Assembly (NCBI GenBank): GCA_947396885.1
Contig: OX377202.1
Location: 61,034,034-61,098,033 of the forward strand
Reading direction: 5' to 3'
From: Heligmosomoides polygyrus polygyrus
Taxonomy: Eukaryota > Nematoda > Chromadorea > Rhabditida > Heligmosomidae
Length of the DNA stretch: 64,000 nucleotides
The notes beneath the pieces were generated by a model. That model was not told the DNA's origin and did no database searches. It saw only the letters and a list, made by a program, of their open reading frames with translations. The position numbers and the translations under genes are program-made. This document shows, in pieces, positions 20,191 to 29,430 of the stretch (position 1 is the stretch's first letter; every line of letters starts with the position of its first letter).

Positions 20191-23004
20191 ATGAGCGTTA
20201 CCAGTCATGGTGACGCTGGACGAGCCGCCAGTCACGGTTTTCCTGTTGCAGAGCTGCCGACTGGTGAGTCCACGAGGAACATGTCGCAGATGAGCAATCT
20301 GGAGGACGAGTTCCAGCGTTTATGTGGAGGCAGCGAGGAGGCATCCGGAGTGATGCAGGTATGTGATCGACTGGAGAAGTCGATTAAAGATACCGAAACC
20401 CTGGTCAGGGCGGAGGTAAGCAAGCGGTGGCGAAGTGGGAACCCCGAGCGGGAAGCCATCGAAGCCGCTGGACGTCGAGGCACCGAGGAGGCCCTGAAGT
20501 TCTTGCCGAGCCTGCGGGCGGAGTGCAAGAAGGGGCTGGTGCTGATCAAGTGGGTCGACGTCGTGCTGTCCAGCGTAGACTGTCACGGACGTGAGGAGTT
20601 CGTGGACAGGCTGGATGCCATGCTGCAGAGGGAGGAGGCTTTCGCCACCCTGGCAGCGGAGAAAAAGTGGCAGCTCGAGGAGTTGCCGTGCAAGTTGTTT
20701 GAGATGGTCCGCTCAAACTCTATCTTGCAGGAGGAGCTGAGGCGTCGTGAGGCCGAACTTGAAGAACTGAGGGTACTTCGTCAAAAGTACCAGGAGCAGG
20801 CCCGCGAACTGGAGGAGCTCCGAAGAAGGACGGCAGCCGACCCGGTCGAGGAGGCGACTCAAGGCGGTACTCCCGGTGAGTTAAGGTGTCGTCGCAGTAG
20901 AGGCCGTGAGGCACTGAGCTTGTTACGTGGTGGAGAAGGAGGCCAAAACCAGCCGTTGCAGGGAGGCTGCAGCAGTCGGGCCGAGGCGATGGATTCGACG
21001 AGGCACGTTCCGTCGACACGATCGTGGCACCGTGGCTGGAGGATGAGCCCAACAGGTGAGACCTTCTCGTCTTCTGTGAGTGAAGCGAGTGAGGCAGGGA
21101 GGAGAGAGGAGTGCCACCCTGGGGAACCACCGAGTGGCTCGAGAATCCAAGACCAACTGGCACCCTACCTGAAATACATAGCCTTGCCGGACGTCAAGCC
21201 GTACTCCGGGACGGATAAAGGCTATTCGTTCAGAAGTTTTAGGGAGGCCTTCGAGTTGAAATACCCACGTAGCAGTTGGGGTGATGGCGAATTGTGTGCT
21301 CTATTCCGATCCAAGCTGGTAGGAAGAGCACTGAGCCGATACGAAGCGCTGCCACGCGAGGTCCGAGAAGCCGACTATGCTACCGTGGTCAACGCCATGG
21401 AAAAGGCGTGTAGGGCAGAACGCTTCACTGAAAAGGTTCTGGCCCTCGGTGAGCTGAAGAAGCTCATGAAGACGGAAGGACAGACAGTCGCTGAATTTTG
21501 TGTTGAGCTGGAGAGGCTCACAAGACGCGCGTATCCAGAAATGGATGAGACCGCGCTAGCGACTGAAAGAGCCCATCTGCTGTACGAGCAGATTGTCCAC
21601 TGGAAAGATTCCTATTTCCTGACAGAGGCACTGGAAAGTGCAGGCAATGCGTATGAGCGGTTAAAAGAAACCGCGGAACGCATCGAGCGCCGGAATATTA
21701 CTCTGAGGAGTGTGAGGCCGGAGAGAACTTCCGGTGAGCATAAGGGAGGCGCGCGGAGGATGTCGGAGAACCGTAGGACGGAGGAGTCGAGCCGGTTTCC
21801 GCGGTCAGGAAAAGGAGTCGAGAAGCCTAAGGCTGAGAAGGAAACTAAGGCAGAGGCCGAATGTTTCAGATGTCATGAGAAAGGGCATCTTGCGAGGCAT
21901 TGCAAGAAGACATCTCCGACAAGGAGACATGCCAGTAAGACAGGAGCGGTGTCTCTATCAGCGAGATTGAGAAGTACCGCGTGTCAAGCAAAGGCTCTGA
22001 AAGGGAAGTCAAGGCAGAAGTGTCGGAGAAGCCCCGCGTTTGGAACCCGAATGACGACAATGGTGGAGTTATTCGGCAGGAGCTGGATAGGACTACTGGA
22101 CACTGGCTCGGAGATCTCCATTCTGCCCGCGAAGATCCTGTTGGCAGCCCAAGATGACGGATACGATATCGATCGTATTGTGCCGGAGTTTCCCGGGGAT
22201 AAGTCGAAGCAGATTCACGACGCTTCGGGATCCGTAATGCAGTTCACCGCACTCGTGGAGGTGCAGCTGAAGGACCTAGCGGCTCCGGGGAGGACTATCA
22301 AGGCACAAGTACATGTATCCAGGGTCGACGATGATGTCGTGATCCTGGGCACCAACATACTCCCACTCCTTGGTTATCGTTTAGTGCGAGAAGGCGATTC
22401 AAGTCACGGTAGAGCCAATCAAGCGCCCAGCCAAGTGCGAGAGTCGCTGTCAGTGGCGAAGCCGCAACCTGCAGGCACAGAGGAGAAGGAAGGGGTGAGG
22501 GAAGCCCCGAGGGTAGCGCGGATAACTCGTCGTGCGTACCTGGCTCCAGGAGCTGTGTCATGGGTCAAGCTGGCCGGAGGCGTAAGCAGTAGCGAATGCT
22601 TACTGGAATCAGGGAAGGATCTGATTCATACCGGAGTGTGCCGAGTGGAGCAAGATGGGACCGCGGAGGTCCTGGTGGCAAATACCACGGAACAATCCAT
22701 GGTGTTGCGGGTCGGTGAGCCGGTAGGCAACTGGGCTGAAGCCCCAGTTGACCACTCAGAGGTGTCGGTAAAGGATTTGCCGTCAGACATGTTGTCTAGA
22801 CCGACGAAGAAGCTGTCCGGAAAGAAGCGGAAAAAGCGGCCATCAAGCGGTCGTAGAAGCCAGGTTGTGCCAGTGAGTGAAGCGCCAGTGAAGGTGCGCG
22901 TAGGCACGTTACAAGTGCGCTCAAGTGCAAGCGCTGGTAAGAAGGAACGTCCCCACCCTAAGAGGCCGAGATTCGTCTTAGGAGTGAGATGTGTGCGATG
23001 TTAG
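20191..23004 (+). CDS. Gag-protease polyprotein of inner LTR element
   Basis: The start is taken as ATG 20191 (MSVTSHGD), giving 937 residues. A GTG 30 bp upstream is also in frame but is less likely. The N-terminal third is charged and coiled-coil-like (repeated EELRR/EELREL runs, about residues 140-230). A retrotransposon capsid region follows (about 330-510, with ALFRSKLVGRALSRYEALP). A zinc knuckle CFRCHEKGHLARHC (C-x2-C-x4-H-x4-C) begins at about residue 558. An aspartic protease active site LLDTGSEISILP has its Asp at about residue 637, and ILGTNILPLLGY lies about 85 residues later. A basic KKRKKR patch lies near the C-terminus. It would form particles and process itself. The reading frame is intact. 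Confidence 0.85.
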   Translation: MSVTSHGDAGRAASHGFPVAELPTGESTRNMSQMSNLEDEFQRLCGGSEEASGVMQVCDRLEKSIKDTETLVRAEVSKRWRSGNPEREAIEAAGRRGTEEALKFLPSLRAECKKGLVLIKWVDVVLSSVDCHGREEFVDRLDAMLQREEAFATLAAEKKWQLEELPCKLFEMVRSNSILQEELRRREAELEELRVLRQKYQEQARELEELRRRTAADPVEEATQGGTPGELRCRRSRGREALSLLRGGEGGQNQPLQGGCSSRAEAMDSTRHVPSTRSWHRGWRMSPTGETFSSSVSEASEAGRREECHPGEPPSGSRIQDQLAPYLKYIALPDVKPYSGTDKGYSFRSFREAFELKYPRSSWGDGELCALFRSKLVGRALSRYEALPREVREADYATVVNAMEKACRAERFTEKVLALGELKKLMKTEGQTVAEFCVELERLTRRAYPEMDETALATERAHLLYEQIVHWKDSYFLTEALESAGNAYERLKETAERIERRNITLRSVRPERTSGEHKGGARRMSENRRTEESSRFPRSGKGVEKPKAEKETKAEAECFRCHEKGHLARHCKKTSPTRRHASKTGAVSLSARLRSTACQAKALKGKSRQKCRRSPAFGTRMTTMVELFGRSWIGLLDTGSEISILPAKILLAAQDDGYDIDRIVPEFPGDKSKQIHDASGSVMQFTALVEVQLKDLAAPGRTIKAQVHVSRVDDDVVILGTNILPLLGYRLVREGDSSHGRANQAPSQVRESLSVAKPQPAGTEEKEGVREAPRVARITRRAYLAPGAVSWVKLAGGVSSSECLLESGKDLIHTGVCRVEQDGTAEVLVANTTEQSMVLRVGEPVGNWAEAPVDHSEVSVKDLPSDMLSRPTKKLSGKKRKKRPSSGRRSQVVPVSEAPVKVRVGTLQVRSSASAGKKERPHPKRPRFVLGVRCVRC

Positions 23005-23590
23005 GTGTGAAGATTGCGTACAGCACCAGTGTAGAATACGCTCTTCTAGGGCCGCGCATGAGTCGGACGTCCAAGTGGAGATGCAACGTTTTGGTGGATC
23101 GCTGCATTGTCGAGGTACCGGAGCTGGACTAGCTCCGCGAGCCTGTCGCAACGATCAGGTGGAAGCCGAGTGTAATCACACTGTCCGTGTGAGAGTTGGC
23201 GCTGATGGAGGAAAGGCAAGATGGAACCGCGACCGAGGAATCGCTGAGCCTTGCCGTTTGTGAATCTCCTGTGCCGTGTGTTAGCAAAGTACTAACACAT
23301 ACGTCATGTTGCATCTCGTTGTGTCTGTCATACAGTTTTTCGTGTGGACGTAGAGAGGTCTTGAAATAGAGGTCTTGCCATTGCTGGTCACATGTGAGCG
23401 GAATTCTCGCTCGTTTTATGCCATGTCGATAGTTGTCGCGTGTCGTTGTTATAGGGCTACTAAGGGTAGTGAGGCTGCAGAAAACTAAGCAGCGGAGTAC
23501 TGGTGCTCCTAGCCCGTAAAACCCTCTATGTCCCCGACCCGATCCGAGTGGTAAGTCCGAGTGGTACGGACTTAACCCTCGGGGGAGGCA
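23005..23590. other. non-coding tail of inner LTR element
   Basis: Between the Gag-protease stop and the right LTR there are about 590 bp with stops in all frames and no reverse-transcriptase or integrase motif. It ends in a purine-rich tract beside the LTR. Confidence 0.65.
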
Positions 23591-24562
23591 AGTTAGGATA
23601 AGAGAGAGACAACAAGTTAGGATTAAGGGAGACTAGGTGAATCGAGTTTGCGCGTCAAGGGCGGCGCGCTGTCCGCAATCGCGAACGGCGGGAGCCGCGG
23701 CGCGCGAACGCCGAGAAGGTTCTGGAAAAGGGGAGAGCAGTCAGTCTTCGTCCTCTCCTGTGGCGGGCCGTGGGTTCTTCTGGCCGCCGCCGTCTCCTGT
23801 GTCCCGGCCGCTTGTTCTGCTGGCCGCCGCTTGTCTCCTGCTTCCCGGCCGCTGTTCTTCTGGCCGTCGTCTCTGGCTTTCCTGGGTCTCGGCCGCCCGC
23901 TTTTCTGATTGCGGCAGCATCCGTTGCAGTTGGGGGGAAAGACCCCGGTCATTGTTGACACCACGTCCGAGGTCGTTGCCGGACGTGGTGTGCCTTGCTA
24001 GCACTTCGCTTAGCGGACTCCTCGGTCCCTTGTGGTTAGGGGGGAGGTCCCGGTAGCTGCTGCCACCGCGCCCGAGGTAGTTGCCGGGCGTGGTGCGTTC
24101 AGTGTCCCTTCCTGGCACTGCAGTGCAGCTAGGGGTTAGTGTAGTTTAGGCTCGTGCCCACTTCCACGTCGCCGCTCCATCATCAGCCGTCGTCGCGTCC
24201 TTGAGCTGGGTCCACCTCATTGCGGAATCGTCGTCAGCAGTTCTCGTCCACCTGTGCCGGCAGTACGCCACCCGCACGCCACGTCGTCTGTTCGCTTCTG
24301 CAGCTAGCACGAGGACGTCCGTTACCAGCGCATCGTCGATTCGCGTTCCATTCATCCCGCTCACACTCAGGCCGGCAGTACCAGTACCCATTGTGGCCGC
24401 CTCTCATATCCTTGCCCAGTTGTCATCGTCCTCATTTTCGCGTGTTCCTGTTTTGTGTTAACTGTTGCAATAAATCTTGTTCGTTGACCGAGAGCCTTTT
24501 GATAGCAAGGGTCTTTTGCCTACCGTTTCTTGGGATCTAAAATATTCAAAAAGAACCTAACT
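23591..24562 (+). repeat. right LTR of inner element
   Basis: 972 bp, near-identical to 18,835-19,821. It is followed by TTATGAGC, where TAT is the likely target duplication and restores the outer gag codon order S-N-Y-E-L-L. Confidence 0.85.
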
Positions 24563-24566
24563 TTAT

Positions 24567-26480
24567 GAGCTCTTGGAGTCCCTGCTTTAAGGCAGGGAGC
24601 CAGAGCAAATGCAAACTCCGTTGGCCGACCTGAAGGAGGTGCTTGAGAAGCACTTCCAACCAAAAAAGTTGTTGATGGCCGAACGATTTGGCCTAATGTC
24701 CAGGGCGCAAAAGCCTGGACAGACACTGCAGGACTTCTATGCCGAACTGCAGAAGTCCGCAAATGAGTGCGGATTTGAAAGGGTGAAAGATTTCCGTGAC
24801 ACCTTTGTCACGATGGTCTTCATAGGCGGCCTAAGCTCTGTGGAAACACGGAAGCGACTGATCGAGAGGGAAGAAATGACTTCTAAGGAGGCACTCGAGG
24901 GTGCAGAAGCTTTCGAGCGTGTGGGCAAAAACGCTCCACACTTAAAGCAAGGATCGGCGGAAGTTGGTGTAGCGACAGTGGAAGCTAGGAACGGTAAGTT
25001 TCCCTCTCGAGCACGGTCGGAGAGAACGGATCGTATGCGTCTAAAAGCAGTGGGAGAATGCGCTAGAGCGGCTCCAAATAGAGCTTTATGTGCAAGCAAG
25101 CGATCCGAGGCTCTCCGCAAAGAGCCGCAATGCCGGGTATGTGCGGGTCGAGGACACATTTCAAGCCAATGTTTCTTCAAGAGCAAAGCGTTTTGCACGA
25201 TATGTTCTCGACCAGGACATCTGCCCAGAGCATGTCGGATGAAGAAATTCCCGACCAAAGTCTCCCGCCAGATACATTGGTGTGCGGAGCCCGACGATTC
25301 CGAAGAAAATAGTACCAGTTTGACGGTGAACAACATAACACAGGTAAGCGAGCGTCGGAATCGTCAGGAAAAGGTGTCACGCAGAGCAGTGACCGTAGAC
25401 CGCGTAACGCGAGTCAAAATGCAAAAATGTCGAGACGATGGAATAACCATCGAGAATATTAGCCGCGTTAATTCAAGCCAGCGTGCAACTGTAGAGCCAG
25501 CCATAATGCTTCCTGTAGTAATAAACGGAAGTGAAATAAACTTTGAGCTGGATACAGGTGCAGCTATTTCTATTATAGATGACAAAACTTGGCAGAAAAT
25601 AGGTAAGCCAAAAATGATCCCGACAAGATTAGAGGCCACAGCTTATAATAATAGCCCCATCAGCTTTAAAGGAAAATGCAAAGTAGAGGTGGCATTTGAC
25701 GGCAATAATGAAACGATGGATGTATATGTACTGCCCTCATCGGCACATCCATTGTGTGGACGAGATATGATAAAAAGGCTAAAAATCAACTGCGGACCAC
25801 ATGTCCGAAATGTAGCACAAAGTACCATGCAGAATAGTAGCTACACTCAAAGCGAGTTGCGTACAAAGCTATTGCAGATATTAGAAGAGAACAAAGCCCT
25901 ATTTGAGAAGGGGCTTGGAAAATGTACAACGGCAAAGGTTTCTTTAAAGATGAAAACAGGTTTAGAGACCCCAAAGTTTTGCCGAGCACGGCCAGTCCCG
26001 ATAGCATTACGACCGAAAGTGGAGGAAAAACTCCAGGAAATGGTGCGAAATGGCACCTTGACGAGGGTCGAACATTCTGAATGGGCCACGCCATTAGTGG
26101 TGGTACCTAAACCAGGCGGGAAAGTGAGTCTTTGTGGAGACTATAAAGTAACAGTCAACCCACAACTGAACATTAACCAATATCCTTTACCTAAGCCTGA
26201 TGATCTGTTCCATATGTTGAACGGAGGTCAGAAGTTTTCTAAGATGGATCTCTCGGATGCATACATGCAAGTAGAATTAGAGCCCGAATCCAAGAAGTAT
26301 ACAACTATAAACACCCACAAAGGGATGTTCGAATATAACAGAGTTCCATTCGGGATCGCCTCCATACCGGCGATTTTCCAAAGAATAATGGAAACCACAC
26401 TAGCTGGTATTGAAGGAGTGATCATATATTTGGATGATATCACGGTGACAAACGCCTTAGAGAGGCAGGATTCCGGCTGA
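24567..26480 (+). pseudogene. outer Gypsy Gag, protease and first part of reverse transcriptase
   Basis: The frame resumes after the inner element. It has one in-frame TAA at 24,588 and is then open from 24,591, with an ATG at 24,609. Capsid residues (LEKHFQPKKL, FYAELQKSANECGF) are followed by two zinc-knuckle-like motifs (CRVCAGRGHISSQC and CTICSRPGHLPRAC). A protease site FELDTGAAISIID follows. The reverse-transcriptase fingers and palm read VVPKPGGK, then CGDYKVTVN, KMDLSDAYMQVEL, NRVPFGIASIPAIFQ and the YLDDI catalytic motif. Directly after YLDDITVT the sequence jumps to the helix that normally lies some 15-20 residues downstream and shifts frame, ending at TGA 26,480. The break is a small deletion. 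Confidence 0.85.
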
Positions 26481-27349
26481 AGCGTGAAAAGTGTGAGTTT
26501 TTGAAAGAAGAGATGGAATTTTTGGGGCACGTGATAAATGCTCAAGGGATAAAGCCATCTCCTAAGAAAATACAGGCAATGGTTAATATGCCTGAACCAA
26601 AAAACCTCAAAGAGGTTGAGTCATTTGTGGGGATGGTACAGTACTATGGGAAATTCATTCCCAACCTCTCTACAATTGCGGCGCCACTCAATGAATTAAG
26701 GAAAAAGGGAGTTAAGTGGCATTGGAACAGACCCCAAATAGAGGCCTTTAACCAGATCAAAAAAAGGCTTACGGAGGCCGATGTACTTACGCACTATGAC
26801 CCCGAGATACCAGTAGTGCTAGCAACTGACGCGTCCGAATATGGACTAGGAGCAGTGGTGTATCATAAGATGCCCGATGGAAGAGAGAAAGTGATAGCAT
26901 ATGCGTCTCGAACGCTGACAAAGGAAGAAAAGAACTACGCTCAAATAGAAAAAGAAGCGTTGGGCATTGTATACGGTGTGGAAAAGTTTAACCAGTTCCT
27001 ATATGGCCGAAAATTTACGCTATTGACCGATCACCAACCATTAGTGAGAATTTTTGGGCCTAAAAATGGTATACCCACAATAGCCGCAAAAAGACTGCAT
27101 CGTTGGAGCTTGAGGCTAATGATGTACTCATTTGATATTGAGTACAGGAAAACGTCCGATTTTGGGAATGCGGACGGATTATCGAGGCTTCCAGATCAGA
27201 GGGAACTACCAAGCGCTCAAATGGTGATTAATGAAGTGAAGGAAAAGCGCATGGCTAGTGAAATTTGGGAAGAGATAACCCTGGATGAGAAACACATAGC
27301 AGAGGCAACGCAAGAGATGAGGTACTGCGAAAGGTATATAAGTATGTAA
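26453..27349 (+). pseudogene. outer Gypsy reverse transcriptase C-terminal part and RNase H
   Basis: In the shifted frame the thumb continues (LKREKCEFL, then [12 protein letters not shown] and [14 protein letters not shown]). A Ty3/Gypsy RNase H follows: [17 protein letters not shown] with its catalytic Asp, [19 protein letters not shown] with the Glu, and LLTDHQPL with the next Asp. The tether region reads [13 protein letters not shown] and ADGLSRLP. A second frame break occurs near 27,315, close to the end of this frame, so integrase is read in another frame. Confidence 0.85.
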
Positions 27350-27384
27350 CGGACGGATGGCCTGAAAGAGTCAAAGATCCGAAC

Positions 27385-28665
27385 ATGAAACCGTTTGAGA
27401 AACGGAAGCTCGAACTACAGAAATATAATGGCTGCTTAATGTGGGGCAACCGGATAGTACTTCCCAAAAAATTCCAACGAATAGTGCTTAAAATACTGCA
27501 CAATAGCCATTTTGGACGGAATAGAATGACTGCTTTAGCCAGGAAAAAGGTGTGGTACCCAGAAATTGAACGGGATATAAGGTTGATGGCACAATCATGC
27601 GAAATATGTGCCGCCTTCGGAAATGATCCGATAAGGACGCCGCTGCACCCCTGGGAAACGCCTCAAAAAGTATGGCAAAGGTTACATCTGGACTTTGCCG
27701 AAACAACGGGAGGTAAAATGTGGCTTATTATGGTCGACGCAAAATCTAAATGGCCAGAGGTGATCAAAATGAATTCCACCACGGCAGAAAAAACTGTAGA
27801 GAAACTGAAAGACGTGTTTTGTATCCAAGGGTTACCTGAGCATATGGTGGTAGATAATGGGCCGCAGTTCATAGCGAAGGAGTTTAAGGAGTATTGTAAA
27901 CGTCGAAATATAGGTTTAACGTTCATTCCACCGTACCACCATAACTCCAATGGAGAGGCTGAACGCTTTGTACAAACGTTCAAAAAAGGATTTTATAAAG
28001 GGTTGAGGTCAGGAAAGGCTGAGGATTCGGTGGTACGGGACATTTTGTTTGAGTATCGAGTAACACCACACCCTGCGACAGGAAAGTCTCCGGCGGAGAT
28101 GTTGATGGGACGTCCTCTTAGAACAACGTTAGATATAGTTAAAGCACCAAGGAATAAGGAACTGAGCTCCTATAGCCAGCAGATGCTTGCAAATTACAAT
28201 AAAAAAGCGAGTGAGCGAAGGTTCAAGGTTGGCCAGCAAGTTTATTTAAGAAATTATAACCCTAATCAGGATAAATGGGTGCCAGGAATAGTAACAGAAG
28301 AAGTAAGCTCAAACACTTACCGTGTCCATTATGGAACAGGGAGTAGAGTAGCGCATGCCGACCAATTAAAGAAACGGGTCTGTTATTGGGAAGAAATTCC
28401 ACCAGAAAGAATCACGAAAGAAGCTCAGAGGCAAAATGCGGAAGAAGATGTCCACAGCAGTGGCGACGGGTTGAGGAGATCGACCCGCAAGCGGAAGATG
28501 ACAGAAAAAATGAATGAGTATGTGCAGGGAAAGCGAACGAAGGTAAATAGGATAGCGGAGCTGATAGGCGCGGAAACACTGCATGAAGTGGGATGTACTT
28601 TCTTCAAAGGGAGAGAGAGTGATGTCTCACAGGGAAGTGTAGTAAAAGCCGAAATGGGTGAATGA
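27385..28665 (+). pseudogene. outer Gypsy integrase
   Basis: The frame is open from about 27,320. It shows an H-H-C-C zinc-binding region (HNSHFGRNRM, then CEIC), and a DD35E core: LHLDFAE, then MVVDNGPQF and the Glu in SNGEAERFVQTFKK. A basic C-terminal domain has the RFKVGQQVYLRNY and PGIVTEEV stretches of a Gypsy integrase, plus a KR-rich tail. It is complete as a domain but separated from the rest of pol by the upstream frame break. About 170 bp of non-coding sequence lie between its stop and the right LTR. Confidence 0.85.
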
Positions 28666-28836
28666 GACAGATTTAATGAAATTGTGTTGAAAAGAAATAA
28701 AGTGTTTAGAAAAAGAGTGTATCCCAAGGGAAGTAGAGGGGTGGAGGAGTAGCTGAAAAAGGTGAACCTCCATCGCTCTTGCCCGAGTAGACAGTGGTCG
28801 TGTCCTCTGAGTGACCAGTTGGTCACTACGGGGGGA

Positions 28837-29015
28837 TGTTAGGGGACAGACCGCTCACCAGCGTCGTTTAGCGTAGTTAGCGTTAACAGGACGATGGACG
28901 ACCGGGAGGATAAGAAGAACGATAAGAAGAAGATAATGATTGAAGACATAATAAATAGACGGCTGCTGGTGTGAATAAAGCATTCTCACCCCACTGGTGT
29001 CCCGACATCGCAACT
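28837..29015 (+). repeat. right LTR of outer Gypsy element
   Basis: 179 bp, starting TGTTAGGGGACAG and followed by the AACAG target duplication at 29,016-29,020. Confidence 0.85.
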
Positions 29016-29020
29016 AACAG

Positions 29021-29430
29021 CAGAAGACCAATTACGAAGAGTGCAAACGGCTTTGGAAAGGAAGATGGTCGGCATCTCTCTACTCCAGCATCGACTCTCC
29101 GGATTGCACAATGAACAAACCCGAGCAATGTCCAGAGTCCGGGATGTCATTCTTCATATCGACGAAGGGAAACACCATTTCGCTGGACACTTGATGAGAC
29201 GAAAGGACGGACGTTGGAGTACTGCCACTGTACACTGGGAACAACTCAGCAAGAAACGACCACTCGGTCGCCCTCCTCTACAATGGCAAGATTCGCTCGC
29301 TCATCGGAACAACATCCGTGCCTCTAACATCATCTCGATTAAGGTGCTCGTCCACTGGCCAATTTTGGCTCAAGATCGAACAAGGTGGCGAACAAGTTGG
29401 GACCCGCGCAAGACAAATGGTTGCTGAGGA
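29021..29430 (+). pseudogene. RTE-like non-LTR retrotransposon, downstream part
   Basis: Continues the element left at 18,292: QLRRVQTALERKMVGISLL, then RVRDVILHI and HHFAGHLMRRKDGRW, ending with RPPLQWQDSLAH. These are the C-terminal landmarks of RTE reverse transcriptases (the H-x-x-R-x-x-D-RW and GRP-x-x-R/QW blocks). The frame ends near 29,427. Confidence 0.75.

Larger units (their letters stand above)
18835..24563 (+). mobile_element. inner LTR retrotransposon, Gag-protease only
   Basis: Long LTRs (18,835-19,821, 987 bp; 23,591-24,562, 972 bp) begin AGTTAGGATAAG and end AACCTAACT. They differ by one roughly 15-bp indel and a few substitutions. A primer-binding-like TGGGGGCCGAACCGGG starts at 19,822, and a purine-rich CTCGGGGGAGG precedes the right LTR. 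The only long frame is Gag plus protease. No reverse transcriptase, RNase H or integrase is present between that frame and the right LTR. The element sits inside the outer gag, with TAT on both sides. It must be mobilised in trans if it still moves. Confidence 0.85.
18293..29015 (+). mobile_element. Gypsy-type LTR retrotransposon (outer element)
   Basis: Two near-identical LTRs (18,293-18,474 and 28,837-29,015) start TGTTAGGGGACAG and are flanked by the 5-bp duplication AACAG (18,288-18,292 and 29,016-29,020). A primer-binding-like TGGCGATCAGGG follows the left LTR, and a purine tract GGGGGGA precedes the right LTR. Domain order is Gag, protease, reverse transcriptase, RNase H, integrase, which is the Ty3/Gypsy order. 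Gag is interrupted by a second LTR element (18,835-24,563), gag has an in-frame TAA at 24,588, and pol carries two frame breaks, so this copy is defective although its LTRs look young. Confidence 0.9.
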
